From: JAKFEE01 sp036675815
GTDB taxonomy: Bacteria; Pseudomonadota; Alphaproteobacteria; Rhodospirillales; Magnetospirillaceae
DNA length: 64,000 nucleotides
Reading direction: 5' to 3'
Assembly (NCBI GenBank): GCA_036675815.1
Contig: JAKFEE010000021.1
Location: forward strand, 62,001 to 126,000
A program made the position numbers and the translations under genes. The notes below the pieces were generated by a model. It searched no databases. It worked only from the letters and a program-made list of their open reading frames with translations, and had not been told where the DNA came from. This document shows positions 36,640 through 45,576 of this stretch, in pieces (position 1 is the stretch's first letter; every line of letters starts with the position of its first letter).

Positions 36640-37397
36640 GCGTGGACTCCCCCGAGATAGGCCTGCTGAACCCTGTCGTTGCCGCGCACCTCGTCGGGGG
36701 CGCCCTCGGCAATGATCGTGCCCTGGGCCAGGACACTGATCCGGTCGGCGAGACTGAACACCACATGCATGTCGTGTTCGATCACGATCTTGGTCATGCC
36801 ACGATCCTTGATGCGCTGCAGCAGGTCGATGGTCCGGTTGGTGTCGTGGCGCGACATGCCGGCGGTCGGCTCGTCAAGCAGCAGCAATTTTGGACGCTGG
36901 ATGAGGCACATGGCCAATTCGAGGCGGCGCTTGTCGCCGCGCGACAGGCTGCCGGCGGTGTCGTTCATGGCATCCTGCAGGCCGACGTCGACCAGGACGT
37001 CTTCGGCTTCGTCGCGCAGCTCCGCCTCGGCCCGCAGCGTTCTTACCGCGTTGAAGCGGAACGCCCCGTCGCGGCGGGCGAAGGCCGGCACCATGACGTT
37101 CTGCAGCAGCGTCAGATCGGAGAATATCTCCGGTGTCTGGAACACACGGGCGACGCCGGCCTGGTTGATCTCATGCGGCTTCTTGCCGCTCAAGACCTGG
37201 CCGTTGAAGACGACCGAGCCGCTGTCCGGGGCAATTCGCCCGACGCAGACATTGAGCAAGGTGGACTTGCCGGCGCCGTTGGGGCCGATGATGGCATGGG
37301 TCTTGCCGCTTTCCACCTGCAGGTTGATGTCGCTGAGGGCGCGCAGGCCGCCAAACGCCTTCTGCACATCGGTCACGTTGAGCACTATGTCTGCCAT
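36636..37397 (-). CDS. livG: Branched-chain amino acid type ABC transporter ATPase LivG
   Basis: The 253-residue ATPase has Walker A GPNGAGKS and Walker B LLLLDEPTAGM. The signature is LSRGDKRRLE instead of the common LSGGQ or LSHGE. ATG at 37397 gives MADIVLNVTDVQKAFGGL and overlaps the livM stop by one base. Confidence 0.93.
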   Translation of the reverse strand: MADIVLNVTDVQKAFGGLRALSDINLQVESGKTHAIIGPNGAGKSTLLNVCVGRIAPDSGSVVFNGQVLSGKKPHEINQAGVARVFQTPEIFSDLTLLQNVMVPAFARRDGAFRFNAVRTLRAEAELRDEAEDVLVDVGLQDAMNDTAGSLSRGDKRRLELAMCLIQRPKLLLLDEPTAGMSRHDTNRTIDLLQRIKDRGMTKIVIEHDMHVVFSLADRISVLAQGTIIAEGAPDEVRGNDRVQQAYLGGVHA

Positions 37398-38539
37398 CAC
37401 AACCTCCCATCGGCGGCTACGGCCTTGTCCGAACGGTGCCCAGGCCGGGGCAGCGGCACCATGTTGCGCAGGCGCTGCCATCCCTCCATCAGGCCGCCCG
37501 GCATGAAGATGACGATCATCATGAACAGGGCGCCGAGGGTGAGCTGCCAGCCATCCCCGACAAACTGCTTGAGGATGCCGACCGCGGCATCCGCAAGCGG
37601 CGCCGGCAGGAAGGCGAAGACCTCATGCAGCGCCGCCTCGTTGTAGGCCGAAAAGATGTTCTCGAAGTATTTGATCACGCCGGCGCCCAACAGTGGGCCG
37701 ACCAGGGTTCCGGCGCCACCGAGGATGGTCATCAGCACGACTTCGCCCGAGGCCGTCCACTGCATGCGCTCGGCGCCGACGAGCGGATCGGTCACCGCCA
37801 TCAGGCTTCCCGCCAGGCCGGCATACATGCCCGAGATGACGAAGGCGGTCAGCATGTAGGGGCGCGTGTTGAAGCCCGTGTAGTTCATGCGAACCTGATT
37901 GGACTTGATGGCGCGCAACATCATGCCGAAGGGCGACCGATAGATCAGCATCGACCCCGCAAAGGCCAGGATCAGCACGACGGCACAGAAGTAAAAGCCG
38001 GTGTAGCCGGTCATCTCCAGGCCGAACAATTGCGGCGACGGCAGCCCGTTTCCGGCGATGGCCGTGGCATCGAGGATGCGCGGATCCTGCCGCGTCAGCT
38101 TCAGCCCGGTCTCACCGTTGGTGATCGGCGTCAGCACCGAGTAGGCGAGGTTGTAGGACATCTGGGCGAAAGCCAGCGTGAGGATCGAAAAGTAGATGCC
38201 CGAACGCCGCAGGCACACGTAGCCGATCAGCGCGGCAAAGGCGCCGGCGAGCAACGTGCCGATGATGACGGCGGGCAGGACATTGATGCTCAGCAGTTTG
38301 AACGCCCAGACGGCGGCGTAGGAACCGACGCCGAGGAAGGCCGCGTGCCCGAACGACAGGTATCCGGTCAGCCCGAACAGGATGTTGAAGCCGATGGCGA
38401 AGATGCCAAAGATGGCGAATTTCTGCAGCAGATCGGGATAGGCCCCGCCCAGGGGCAGCATCCACAGCGGCATGGCGAGGACAACCGCCGAAAAGATCAG
38501 CAGCGTCAGAAGATCACGGCGTGAGGACGACATGCTCAT
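37397..38539 (-). CDS. livM: Branched-chain amino acid type ABC permease LivM
   Basis: The 380-residue membrane protein contains the LivM signature GLTGYLSFGHAAFLGVGSYA and multiple hydrophobic helices. GGAGTLVGPLLGAGVIKYFE is the typical cytoplasmic coupling region. ATG at 38539 (MSMSSSRRDLL) lies one base past the livH stop. Confidence 0.92.
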   Translation of the reverse strand: MSMSSSRRDLLTLLIFSAVVLAMPLWMLPLGGAYPDLLQKFAIFGIFAIGFNILFGLTGYLSFGHAAFLGVGSYAAVWAFKLLSINVLPAVIIGTLLAGAFAALIGYVCLRRSGIYFSILTLAFAQMSYNLAYSVLTPITNGETGLKLTRQDPRILDATAIAGNGLPSPQLFGLEMTGYTGFYFCAVVLILAFAGSMLIYRSPFGMMLRAIKSNQVRMNYTGFNTRPYMLTAFVISGMYAGLAGSLMAVTDPLVGAERMQWTASGEVVLMTILGGAGTLVGPLLGAGVIKYFENIFSAYNEAALHEVFAFLPAPLADAAVGILKQFVGDGWQLTLGALFMMIVIFMPGGLMEGWQRLRNMVPLPRPGHRSDKAVAADGRL

Positions 38540-38540
38540 G

Positions 38541-39560
38541 TCAGCTCTCCATGACGCCGCGGCGCCCCATGAGCCCGCGCGGCCGCAACAACAGGATGGC
38601 GACGGCGACGGCATAGATGATGATCTGGTCGATGCCCGGCAGCAGCGCCTTCACCTGGTTCATCGAGGCGAAGGACTGGAGCACGCCGAGCAGGAAGCCG
38701 GCCGATACCGCGCCGCCCAGCGATCCCATGCCGCCGACGACGACGACCACGAAGGACAGCACCAGGAAATCCATGCCGATGTGGTAATCGGGCGGCAGGA
38801 CGGGCGTGTACATCACGCCGGCCAGGCCTGCCACCACGGCGGCCATGCCGAAGACGACGGTGAAGCGCTTCTCGATGTCGATGCCGAGCAGGCCTACGGT
38901 CTCGCGGTCCTGCATGCCGGCGCGGACGACCATGCCGTAGGTGGTGAATTGCAGGAAGGAAAAGACCAGGCCGATCACGACCAGCGAGAAAGCCAGATAG
39001 ATCAGGCGCCACCACGGATAGACGATCGTGCCGGGGTCGAAGCCGAGCACGGCCCCGATGTCGGCACTGCCGGCGACGATCTCGGGCGGCGGCATGGGAA
39101 TGGGATTGGCGCCGAACAGCGACTTGACCACCTCCTGCAGCACGATGGCCAGGCCGAAGGTCACCAGGATCTGCTCGGCGTGGGAGCGCTTGTAGAAGAA
39201 ACGGATCAGGCCGCGCTCCATCACCAGGCCGATCAGCAGCATGACCGGGATGGCCAGCAGGATGGCGAGCGGCACCGCGTAGTCGATCACGGCAAGGCCG
39301 GTATCGCCGAACCAAAGCTGGAGATAGGGCGTCTCCTTGTAGGCCTCGAAAAAGGTGACGCTCGGATCCCGCACCTTGACCGACAGGGTCAGCAGCTTTT
39401 CCACGCCCACCGCGCAGAATGCGCCGAGCATGAAGATGGCGCCGTGGGCAAAATTGACGACGCCGAGGGTGCCGAACACCAGGGTCAGGCCCAGGGCGAT
39501 CAGCGCATAGGCGCCGCCCTTGTCCAGGCCGTTCAGTATCTGCAACAGAATCGCATCCAT
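38541..39560 (-). CDS. livH: Branched-chain amino acid type ABC permease LivH
   Basis: The 339-residue permease begins MDAILLQILNGLDKGGAYAL and has GLTLVFGTLGVVNFAHGAIF, a diagnostic LivH stretch. It is about 40 residues longer than E. coli LivH because of an insertion near residues 65-100. It is separated from the binding-protein gene by a strong hairpin. Confidence 0.92.
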   Translation of the reverse strand: MDAILLQILNGLDKGGAYALIALGLTLVFGTLGVVNFAHGAIFMLGAFCAVGVEKLLTLSVKVRDPSVTFFEAYKETPYLQLWFGDTGLAVIDYAVPLAILLAIPVMLLIGLVMERGLIRFFYKRSHAEQILVTFGLAIVLQEVVKSLFGANPIPMPPPEIVAGSADIGAVLGFDPGTIVYPWWRLIYLAFSLVVIGLVFSFLQFTTYGMVVRAGMQDRETVGLLGIDIEKRFTVVFGMAAVVAGLAGVMYTPVLPPDYHIGMDFLVLSFVVVVVGGMGSLGGAVSAGFLLGVLQSFASMNQVKALLPGIDQIIIYAVAVAILLLRPRGLMGRRGVMES

Positions 39561-39593
39561 GTCCGATGACGGTCCTTCTGGTCGGACAGCAGG

Positions 39594-39626
39594 AAAACGG
39601 CCGGCCGGGTGCCGGCCGGCCGTTTT
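39594..39626 (-). terminator. Intra-operon terminator or attenuator between binding protein and livH
   Basis: Perfect 15-base arms (39594-39608 and 39612-39626) with a three-base centre begin 7 bases after the binding-protein stop and end in T4 on the minus strand. It probably lowers readthrough into livHMGF, so that the binding protein is made in excess. Confidence 0.8.
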
Positions 39627-39633
39627 GGCAGGA

Positions 39634-40980
39634 TCAGACCTCGTAGGGGCCGAGCTCGCCGCCGAAGATCTTGGCGTCGTACTCGACCTGACTGCGCGGC
39701 ACCGGCTTGACCAGCTTGAGGATGTCGAACTGGCTGGACGGCTTCTCGTTGCCCTCCATCACATAGACGTCCTTGAAGCACTGGTGATCTTCGGCGCGGT
39801 ATTCCGTCGGGCCGTTGCCCATGCCGTCGAATTTGAAGCCCTCCAGGGCCTTGATGACCTTGGGCGGATAGAAGGTCCCGGCCCGTTCGCAGGCGTCGGC
39901 GTAGAGCAGCGTCTGGACATAGCAGGTGTGGGCGGCCTGCGACGGCGGCGCGCCATAGACATTGCCGTAGGATTTGACGAAGTTCTTGGTCGCCTCGTCC
40001 TGCAAGGTCCAGTGCCAGTTGGTGGTGCCGAGAATGCCCTGGATGGCGCTGCCCGCACCCTGGGCCATCAGGCGAGAGTACAGCGGCACGACGATTTCGA
40101 AATTCTTGCCGTTGACTTGCTTGTCGCGCAGGCCGAACTGTACCGCCTGCGTCAACGAGTTGATCATGTCCTTGCCGTAGTGGTTGAGGATCAGCACGTC
40201 GGCACCGGAATTGAGCACCGGCGTGATGTACTGCGAGAAATCGCCGGCGCCCAACGGCGTGCGCACCGCCTTGACCGTCTGCCAACCGATCTTCTCGGTG
40301 GCGTCGATCAGCGACTCCTCCTGGGTCCAGCCCCAGGTGTAGTCGGCGGTGAGGTGATAGGCGCGGCGGTCGCTGCCCATGCGCTCCTTGAGCACCGGGC
40401 CGAGCGCCTGGCCCGACATGTAGGCGTTGAAGAAGTGGCGGAAGCCGTAACGGCGCTTGTCCTTGCCGGTGGTGTCGTTGGAATGGGTCAGGCCGGCCAT
40501 GAAGATCACGCCCATTTCCTGGGCCAGGGCCTGCACGGCGACGGCGACGCCCGACGACGAGCCGCCCGAGAACATCAGCACGCCGTCCTTTTCGATCATG
40601 CGCTTGGCCGAGGCGCGGGCGGCATCGGACTTGGTCTGAGTGTCGCCGGTGACGTATTCGACCTTTTTGCCGAGGATGCCGTTGCCCTTGAGGGCCAGCG
40701 GCTTCATCGTCGTCAGCATGCCGCCGTCGCCTTCGCCGTTGAGGTGCTGGGCCGCCAGCTTGAAGGCACGCAATTCGTCGGCGCCCTCGTCGGCGTAGGG
40801 GCCGGTCTGCGGCACATTGAAGCCGAGCGTGACCGACTTGGCGTTGCCGGGATTATTGCGGAACGTTTCCGCCCAGGCGTCGCGGATGAAAATGGTGGGG
40901 CCGACCAGGGATGCGCCGGCGAGAGCCCCACCCGTCCGCAATAGGCTGCGGCGCGAAAAGGGTTTGTCAAATACGGCCAT
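39634..40980 (-). CDS. Tat-exported Liv-type ABC substrate-binding protein
   Basis: The 448-residue protein starts MAVFDKPFSRRSLLRTGG, a twin-arginine signal with the hydrophobic core GALAGASLVGPTIF and a cut near DAWAE. The type I periplasmic-binding fold follows (VTLGFNVPQTGPYADEGADE and LMFSGGSSSGVAVAVQALA). ATG at 40980 follows GGAGGAAA. The livHMGF partners show a HAAT importer; the ligand may be amino acids, amides or organic acids. Tat export suggests folding before export, possibly with a cofactor or a tightly bound ligand. Confidence 0.88.
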   Translation of the reverse strand: MAVFDKPFSRRSLLRTGGALAGASLVGPTIFIRDAWAETFRNNPGNAKSVTLGFNVPQTGPYADEGADELRAFKLAAQHLNGEGDGGMLTTMKPLALKGNGILGKKVEYVTGDTQTKSDAARASAKRMIEKDGVLMFSGGSSSGVAVAVQALAQEMGVIFMAGLTHSNDTTGKDKRRYGFRHFFNAYMSGQALGPVLKERMGSDRRAYHLTADYTWGWTQEESLIDATEKIGWQTVKAVRTPLGAGDFSQYITPVLNSGADVLILNHYGKDMINSLTQAVQFGLRDKQVNGKNFEIVVPLYSRLMAQGAGSAIQGILGTTNWHWTLQDEATKNFVKSYGNVYGAPPSQAAHTCYVQTLLYADACERAGTFYPPKVIKALEGFKFDGMGNGPTEYRAEDHQCFKDVYVMEGNEKPSSQFDILKLVKPVPRSQVEYDAKIFGGELGPYEV

Positions 40981-41136
40981 AATTATTTCCTCCGATTTTT
41001 TTGTGTTATTTGGCCGTTTGACACGGCCTCGGCAAATGCCCTGGCTTCCAATATGGGCGGACCGCCTGAACGGGCAACAAAATCCCAGCACTTACAGCAA
41101 CTTTAGTAAATTCGTTTGGTGTTGTGGGATTTTTCC

Positions 41137-41152
41137 TGTAAAGATATTTACA
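41137..41152. promoter_or_regulatory. Candidate operator palindrome before the XRE regulator
   Basis: TGTAAA-GATA-TTTACA is a perfect six-base inverted repeat 25 bases before the regulator ATG, in the divergent region with the binding-protein gene. A shorter related palindrome, TTTAGTAAA, is at 41102-41110. Both are AT-rich islands in GC-rich DNA, as expected for an autoregulated operator. Binding is inferred. Confidence 0.5.
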
Positions 41153-41177
41153 ACATGAGTATTGGCACGAATGCGCG

Positions 41178-42749
41178 ATGGCCCGCTTTCCGCCGGGAAG
41201 ACTGATCCGCGAGCAGCGCCAGAAGCGGCGCATGACGCAGGCGTCGCTCGCCGCGGCGGTGGGCATTTCGGCGCCGTATCTCAACCTGATCGAACACGAC
41301 AAGCGCCCCATCGGCGGGGCCTTGCTCCACCGCATAGCCGCCGCGCTGGCGGTCGAGCCCGGGCATTTTGCCGGCGGCGAGGATGTGCGACTGGCGCAGG
41401 ATCTCCTCGAGCTGGCCCGCACATTGTCCGGGGTCATCGCCGACGAGGCCCAGGCCCTGCAACTGGCCGCGGTCTTTCCCGACTGGGCGCGTGCCATCGT
41501 TCAATTGCACCGCAGCTATCGCGACACCGCCGAAATCGCCCTGGCGCTGTCGGACCGCCTCAGCCAGGACTCGACGCTGATCGAACTGAGCCATGCCCTG
41601 CTCAGTCGGGTCGCCGCCATCCGCTCCTTTGCCGAGATTCTCGAACAGCATCCGGATCTCGAGCGCGCTCAGCGCCGGCGCTTCTCGGGAATCGTCGCCT
41701 CGGAGGCCGATCGGTTGGGGGGTGGCGTCAGGGCCATGGTCGAACTGCTGGGCACCCCTCCGGGGAGCAATTTCGAGGTCGCACCCAATGACGAGGTCGA
41801 CGAGTACATCAATTATCACAACAATTATTTCCCCGATCTGGAGGATGCCGCCGAACGGTTGCGCCATCACCTGTGCAGCGGCGATCACTTGCCCTCGCAG
41901 GCGATCGCCCAGCGTCTGGCCGATCATGGCGTCGAGGTCATCGAGGATTACGACGGCGTCGCCGGGGGCGTGAACGCGACATCGCCGATCCGCATCGATG
42001 CGGGACGCTCCGAGGCCAGCCGGCGCTTCATCCTGGCGCGGCACCTGGTGGGCCTGGAGCACGCCGACCTGCTGGCCCGGCTGGCCGATGATCCGCGGCT
42101 CATAACGTCCGATGCGGCGCGCACCCTCAGCCGTCGCGCGCTGGCCAACTATCTGGCGGGCGCATTGCTGCTCCCGTACGAGACCTTCCTCGCCGCCGCC
42201 GAAGCCTGGCGCTACGATATCGACCGCCTCGCCCACCACTTCGGCAGCAGCTTCGAGCAGGCGGCACACCGGCTGGTGACCCTGCGCCGCCCTGACGCCG
42301 AAGGGATTCCGTTCGCCTTCCTGCGCAGCGACCCGGCGGGCAATCTGTCCAAGCGGTTCAGCACGGTAGGGCTGCGCATGCCGCGCTTCGGCGGGGCCTG
42401 CCCGCTGTGGCCGCTGTACTCGGCCTTCCGCTCGCCCGAGCGCGTCGTCGCCCAACTGGCCGTCATGCCCGAGGGCGAACGCTATCTGCTCGCGGCACGC
42501 TGCATATCGAAACGGGCGGCCGGGTTCGGGCAAGTGGAGACGCTTTACAGCATCATGATCGGCTGCGATGCCAGCCACCGCGCCCGCATCGTCTATGGCG
42601 ACGGGTTCACCGGCAGCCACGGGGCCAGCGTCACCGAGGCCGGCTTCAGCTGCCGCTCCTGCAGCCGCAGCGCGTGCCCGCAGCGGGCCCATCCCGCAAT
42701 CCTGGCCAGTGATCGGCAGAAGGAGGCTAGCGCCGACGCTCCGCCGTGA
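41178..42749 (+). CDS. XRE/ScfR-like regulator with HisKA-like segment
   Basis: The 523-residue protein has an N-terminal HTH (about 5-62: TQASLAAAVGISAPYLNLIE). Residues about 135-195 read TLIELSHALLSRVAAIRSFA then EILEQHPDLERAQRRRFSGI, which resembles a HisKA phosphoacceptor helix with a histidine at the ELSH position. The second half follows the short-chain fatty acyl regulator (ScfR/RamB) plan. SRRFILARHLVGLEHADLLA stands where ImmA/IrrE proteins have their zinc helix but lacks an intact HExxH. The CPLWPLYSAF and cysteine-rich FSCRSCSRSACPQR segments are typical C-terminal parts. It is divergent from the liv operon and followed by a receiver protein. Confidence 0.8.
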   Translation: MARFPPGRLIREQRQKRRMTQASLAAAVGISAPYLNLIEHDKRPIGGALLHRIAAALAVEPGHFAGGEDVRLAQDLLELARTLSGVIADEAQALQLAAVFPDWARAIVQLHRSYRDTAEIALALSDRLSQDSTLIELSHALLSRVAAIRSFAEILEQHPDLERAQRRRFSGIVASEADRLGGGVRAMVELLGTPPGSNFEVAPNDEVDEYINYHNNYFPDLEDAAERLRHHLCSGDHLPSQAIAQRLADHGVEVIEDYDGVAGGVNATSPIRIDAGRSEASRRFILARHLVGLEHADLLARLADDPRLITSDAARTLSRRALANYLAGALLLPYETFLAAAEAWRYDIDRLAHHFGSSFEQAAHRLVTLRRPDAEGIPFAFLRSDPAGNLSKRFSTVGLRMPRFGGACPLWPLYSAFRSPERVVAQLAVMPEGERYLLAARCISKRAAGFGQVETLYSIMIGCDASHRARIVYGDGFTGSHGASVTEAGFSCRSCSRSACPQRAHPAILASDRQKEASADAPP

Positions 42750-42806
42750 CATGATGAGCCGCATAAAAAACAGGTGGTGCCCAAACCCCCACGAAGGAGG
42801 CCGTCC

Positions 42807-43229
42807 ATGCCCAAGCGAATCCTCATCGCCGAGGATGAACCTTACATCGTCGAATCCTTGACCTTCCTACTGCAGCGCGAGGGCCATGTGGTGACCGCGG
42901 TGAGCGACGGCGCGGCCGTGCTGCCGGCCATCGGCCGGGTGAAACCCGATCTCCTGGTCCTCGACATCATGCTGCCGACCTCGAACGGCTTCGAGATCCT
43001 GTCGCGGCTGCGCGGGACGGCCGAACTCGAGTCCCTCCCCGTCCTCGCCCTGACCGCCAAAGGCCTGGAATCCGATCGCCGCCGCATGGTCGATCTCGGG
43101 GTCGACGATTTCGTCACCAAGCCCTTCTCCAACAAGGACCTCGTCGGCCGGGTGACTCGCCTGCTCGACGCCCCCCGCCGGGCGAAACCCCACCGGCGCG
43201 ACGGACAGGCGGCCGACGCCCAACCTTGA
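42807..43229 (+). CDS. Single-domain response regulator
   Basis: The 140-residue receiver has the acidic pocket AEDEPY, phosphoacceptor VLDIMLP, switch threonine ALTAKG and lysine TKPFSN. There is no output domain, only a basic Arg/Lys/His tail. ATG at 42807 follows AAGGAGG. It sits 57 bases after the XRE/HisKA-like regulator and is a plausible phosphotransfer partner of it. Confidence 0.88.
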   Translation: MPKRILIAEDEPYIVESLTFLLQREGHVVTAVSDGAAVLPAIGRVKPDLLVLDIMLPTSNGFEILSRLRGTAELESLPVLALTAKGLESDRRRMVDLGVDDFVTKPFSNKDLVGRVTRLLDAPRRAKPHRRDGQAADAQP

Positions 43230-43333
43230 GCGCCACTTGATCCGCCCAGCAAATTTCGTCCCCGCAACCTCCCGCTGAGGCTGAAATAGCTCCAGAATCG
43301 GCGCGCATGCATAGCCCGCGCACCTTATTAAGA

Positions 43334-43342
43334 CGCATTTGC
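43334..43342. promoter_or_regulatory. CGCATTTGC box upstream of the TonB receptor
   Basis: The nonamer lies 22 bases before the receptor ATG, within ACGCATTTGCATTTGCAG. The same nonamer occurs at 51143-51151 and 55315-55323, each time upstream of a gene of the same island. A Fur-like or AraC-type iron regulator is the likely reader (inference). Confidence 0.5.
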
Positions 43343-43364
43343 ATTTGCAGTCAGGGCTAGGGTC

Positions 43365-45482
43365 ATGCGCAGTATCAGAGATGTCACGGCGGCCAGTGCC
43401 GCCCTTGCCGGCCTGTGGGCCGCACCAGGCGCCGCCGTCGCCGAACAACCGGTCGTCCTGCAGCCCGTGACCGTCGAGGATCAGCGGCTCACGGGCGCCG
43501 CCGTCGAACAGCAGATCCTCGACCAGGTCCCTGGCGGCACCAACCTCATCAAGGCCGAAGAGCTCAAACAGAAGAGCGGGCGCACGCTCGGCAACGCGCT
43601 CGAATACCAGCCCGGCGTCGTCGTGCAGGAATTCTTCGGCGGCATCGATCAGCCGCGCGTCAACATCCGCGGCTCGGGCATCCAGAGCAATCCCTTGAGC
43701 CGCGGTCTGCTGCTGCTGGAGAATGGCCTGCCGATCAACCAGTCGGACGGCTCGTTCATCATTGGCCAGCTCGAACCACGCACGGCCAATTTCATCTCCG
43801 TCTACCGCGGGGCGAATGCGCTGAGCTACGGTGGGGCTACCCTCGGCGGCGCGCTCAATTTCCAGGAGTTCACCGGACACGACCTGCAAGGGATCGCCGG
43901 CGGCATCGAGGGCGGCAGCTGGGGCTATGCCGGCGGCCAGTTCTCCGCCGGTGGCGTCCAGGGAAACTGGGACGGCTATGCCTCCTACACCCACAACCGC
44001 TCCGACGGCTTCCAGGGCAACCATTCCAACCGCGGCAAGGTCGTCCTCAATGGCGGCTACCGGCTCGACGCCGGCCAGGTGCGGCTCACCTACTCGCATC
44101 TCGATCTCGATTTCGACATTCCCGTCGCCCTGTCCAAACGCCAGATCGAGGACGACCCGAGCCAGACCTTCGAGCGCTTCCCCTTCTTCGTCAGCACCAC
44201 CGAGCCGCGGCGCCAGGCGGTCATCGATCGCGTGGCGCTGTTCGGCGACACGGCGCTGGGCGCCGGCACGCTGACCCTGGGGACCTATTTCCAGAACGTC
44301 GACGACTCGTTCAAGACGTTCTTCCGCTACCGCTTCACCGATGCCTACACCATCGGCGGGCGTGCCGCGTACGAGTTGCCTCTGACGCTGTTCGGCCGCC
44401 CCAACCGTCTGGCTTTCGGCGTTCGCGGCGACTGGGGTGAGCAGGACCAGGACTTCAATCTGAACACCCGCTGGCCCGGCTTCGGCCCGCTGCCCTCGTT
44501 TCGCACGCCCGGCTTCGGCGACGTCGGCCCGCGCTATGGGTCCGCCGATCTCGAGGCGTGGAACATCACCGCCTTCGCCGAGAACACCCTTTCGGTCACC
44601 GATCGCCTGGACCTGTTGATCGGCGGCCAGTACACCTATGCGGTGCGCGACGCCTCGCACGATCTGACGTCGGCGAGCCTGGACCAGGACTACGACGAAT
44701 TCATCCCGCGCATCGGCGTGAACTATCGCGTCCACCCCGACGTCAGCCTGTTCGCCAACGTGTCCCGCAGCTTCGAAGCCCCGACCTTCGACGAGATCGT
44801 GGGCGACACACCCAACCCGCCGGCCCGGCGCGGCATCAGCTTCAACGAACTCGATGCGCAGACGGCGACGACGGTCGAGGTGGGCACACGCGGCCGCTGG
44901 CAGGGCATCTACTGGGAGACCGTCGCCTATCACTCCTGGGTGCGTGACGAGCTCTTGGACACCTCCAACGCCCTCGGCGTCTCGACAACCCGCAACTACG
45001 ACAAGACCACGCACCGCGGCCTCGAGATCGGCCTGGGCGCCGAGCTGTGGCAGGGCCCGAGCGGCGCGATCAGCACCCGTGGTGCCTACACCTTGAGCGA
45101 CTTCGAGTTCGACGGCGGCCTTTATGACGGCAACCAGATCGGCGGCCTGCCCCGTCATGTGATCCAGGCCGAGTTGCGCTACACCGACGTCAGCGGCTTC
45201 TACATCGCGCCCAACGTCTATTGGTCGCCCGAGAAGACGCCGGCCGATCACCAGAATACCATCCACCAGGACAGCTATGCCCTGTTCGGGTTGAACGCCG
45301 GCTATGAATCCGAGGACGGGTGGATGCTGTTCATCGAGGGCAAGAACCTTCTCGATAAGAAGTACGCCGCCAGCTACTTGATCACCGACACGCCGGCCTT
45401 CCCCTATGCCAAGGAGGACCAGCCCGTGTTCATCGCCGGCGGCGGGGCCAGCGTCAACATGGGCGTCAAATTCAAGTGGTGA
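43365..45482 (+). CDS. TonB-dependent outer-membrane receptor
   Basis: The 705-residue receptor has a signal peptide (about 1-26, ending AAVAEQ), a TonB-box-like segment LQPVTVED near residues 32-39, and a plug domain with LGNALEYQPGVVVQEFFGG and INIRG-like VNIRGSGIQSNPLSRG. A 22-strand barrel follows and ends in an aromatic residue (GVKFKW). The ligand is probably a ferric or other metal chelate, judged from the neighbouring methyltransferase, ABC importer, iron-storage-like operon and ExbBD-TonB. A CGCATTTGC box lies upstream. Confidence 0.9.
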   Translation: MRSIRDVTAASAALAGLWAAPGAAVAEQPVVLQPVTVEDQRLTGAAVEQQILDQVPGGTNLIKAEELKQKSGRTLGNALEYQPGVVVQEFFGGIDQPRVNIRGSGIQSNPLSRGLLLLENGLPINQSDGSFIIGQLEPRTANFISVYRGANALSYGGATLGGALNFQEFTGHDLQGIAGGIEGGSWGYAGGQFSAGGVQGNWDGYASYTHNRSDGFQGNHSNRGKVVLNGGYRLDAGQVRLTYSHLDLDFDIPVALSKRQIEDDPSQTFERFPFFVSTTEPRRQAVIDRVALFGDTALGAGTLTLGTYFQNVDDSFKTFFRYRFTDAYTIGGRAAYELPLTLFGRPNRLAFGVRGDWGEQDQDFNLNTRWPGFGPLPSFRTPGFGDVGPRYGSADLEAWNITAFAENTLSVTDRLDLLIGGQYTYAVRDASHDLTSASLDQDYDEFIPRIGVNYRVHPDVSLFANVSRSFEAPTFDEIVGDTPNPPARRGISFNELDAQTATTVEVGTRGRWQGIYWETVAYHSWVRDELLDTSNALGVSTTRNYDKTTHRGLEIGLGAELWQGPSGAISTRGAYTLSDFEFDGGLYDGNQIGGLPRHVIQAELRYTDVSGFYIAPNVYWSPEKTPADHQNTIHQDSYALFGLNAGYESEDGWMLFIEGKNLLDKKYAASYLITDTPAFPYAKEDQPVFIAGGGASVNMGVKFKW

Positions 45483-45507
45483 GGTAAGCCAAACCGCCTT
45501 GCCCCGA

Positions 45508-45545
45508 GGGCGCCGGCATGCTTCGCTGCCGGCGCCCAAAATTTT
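45508..45545 (+). terminator. Hairpin between receptor and methyltransferase
   Basis: GGGCGCCGGCA (45508-45518) pairs perfectly with TGCCGGCGCCC (45527-45537) over an eight-base loop, then AAAATTTTT. It may partly terminate the receptor transcript or stabilise its 3' end. Confidence 0.65.
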
Positions 45546-45576
45546 TGTGGATTGCCCGTCAGTGGGAGAGGTCATC

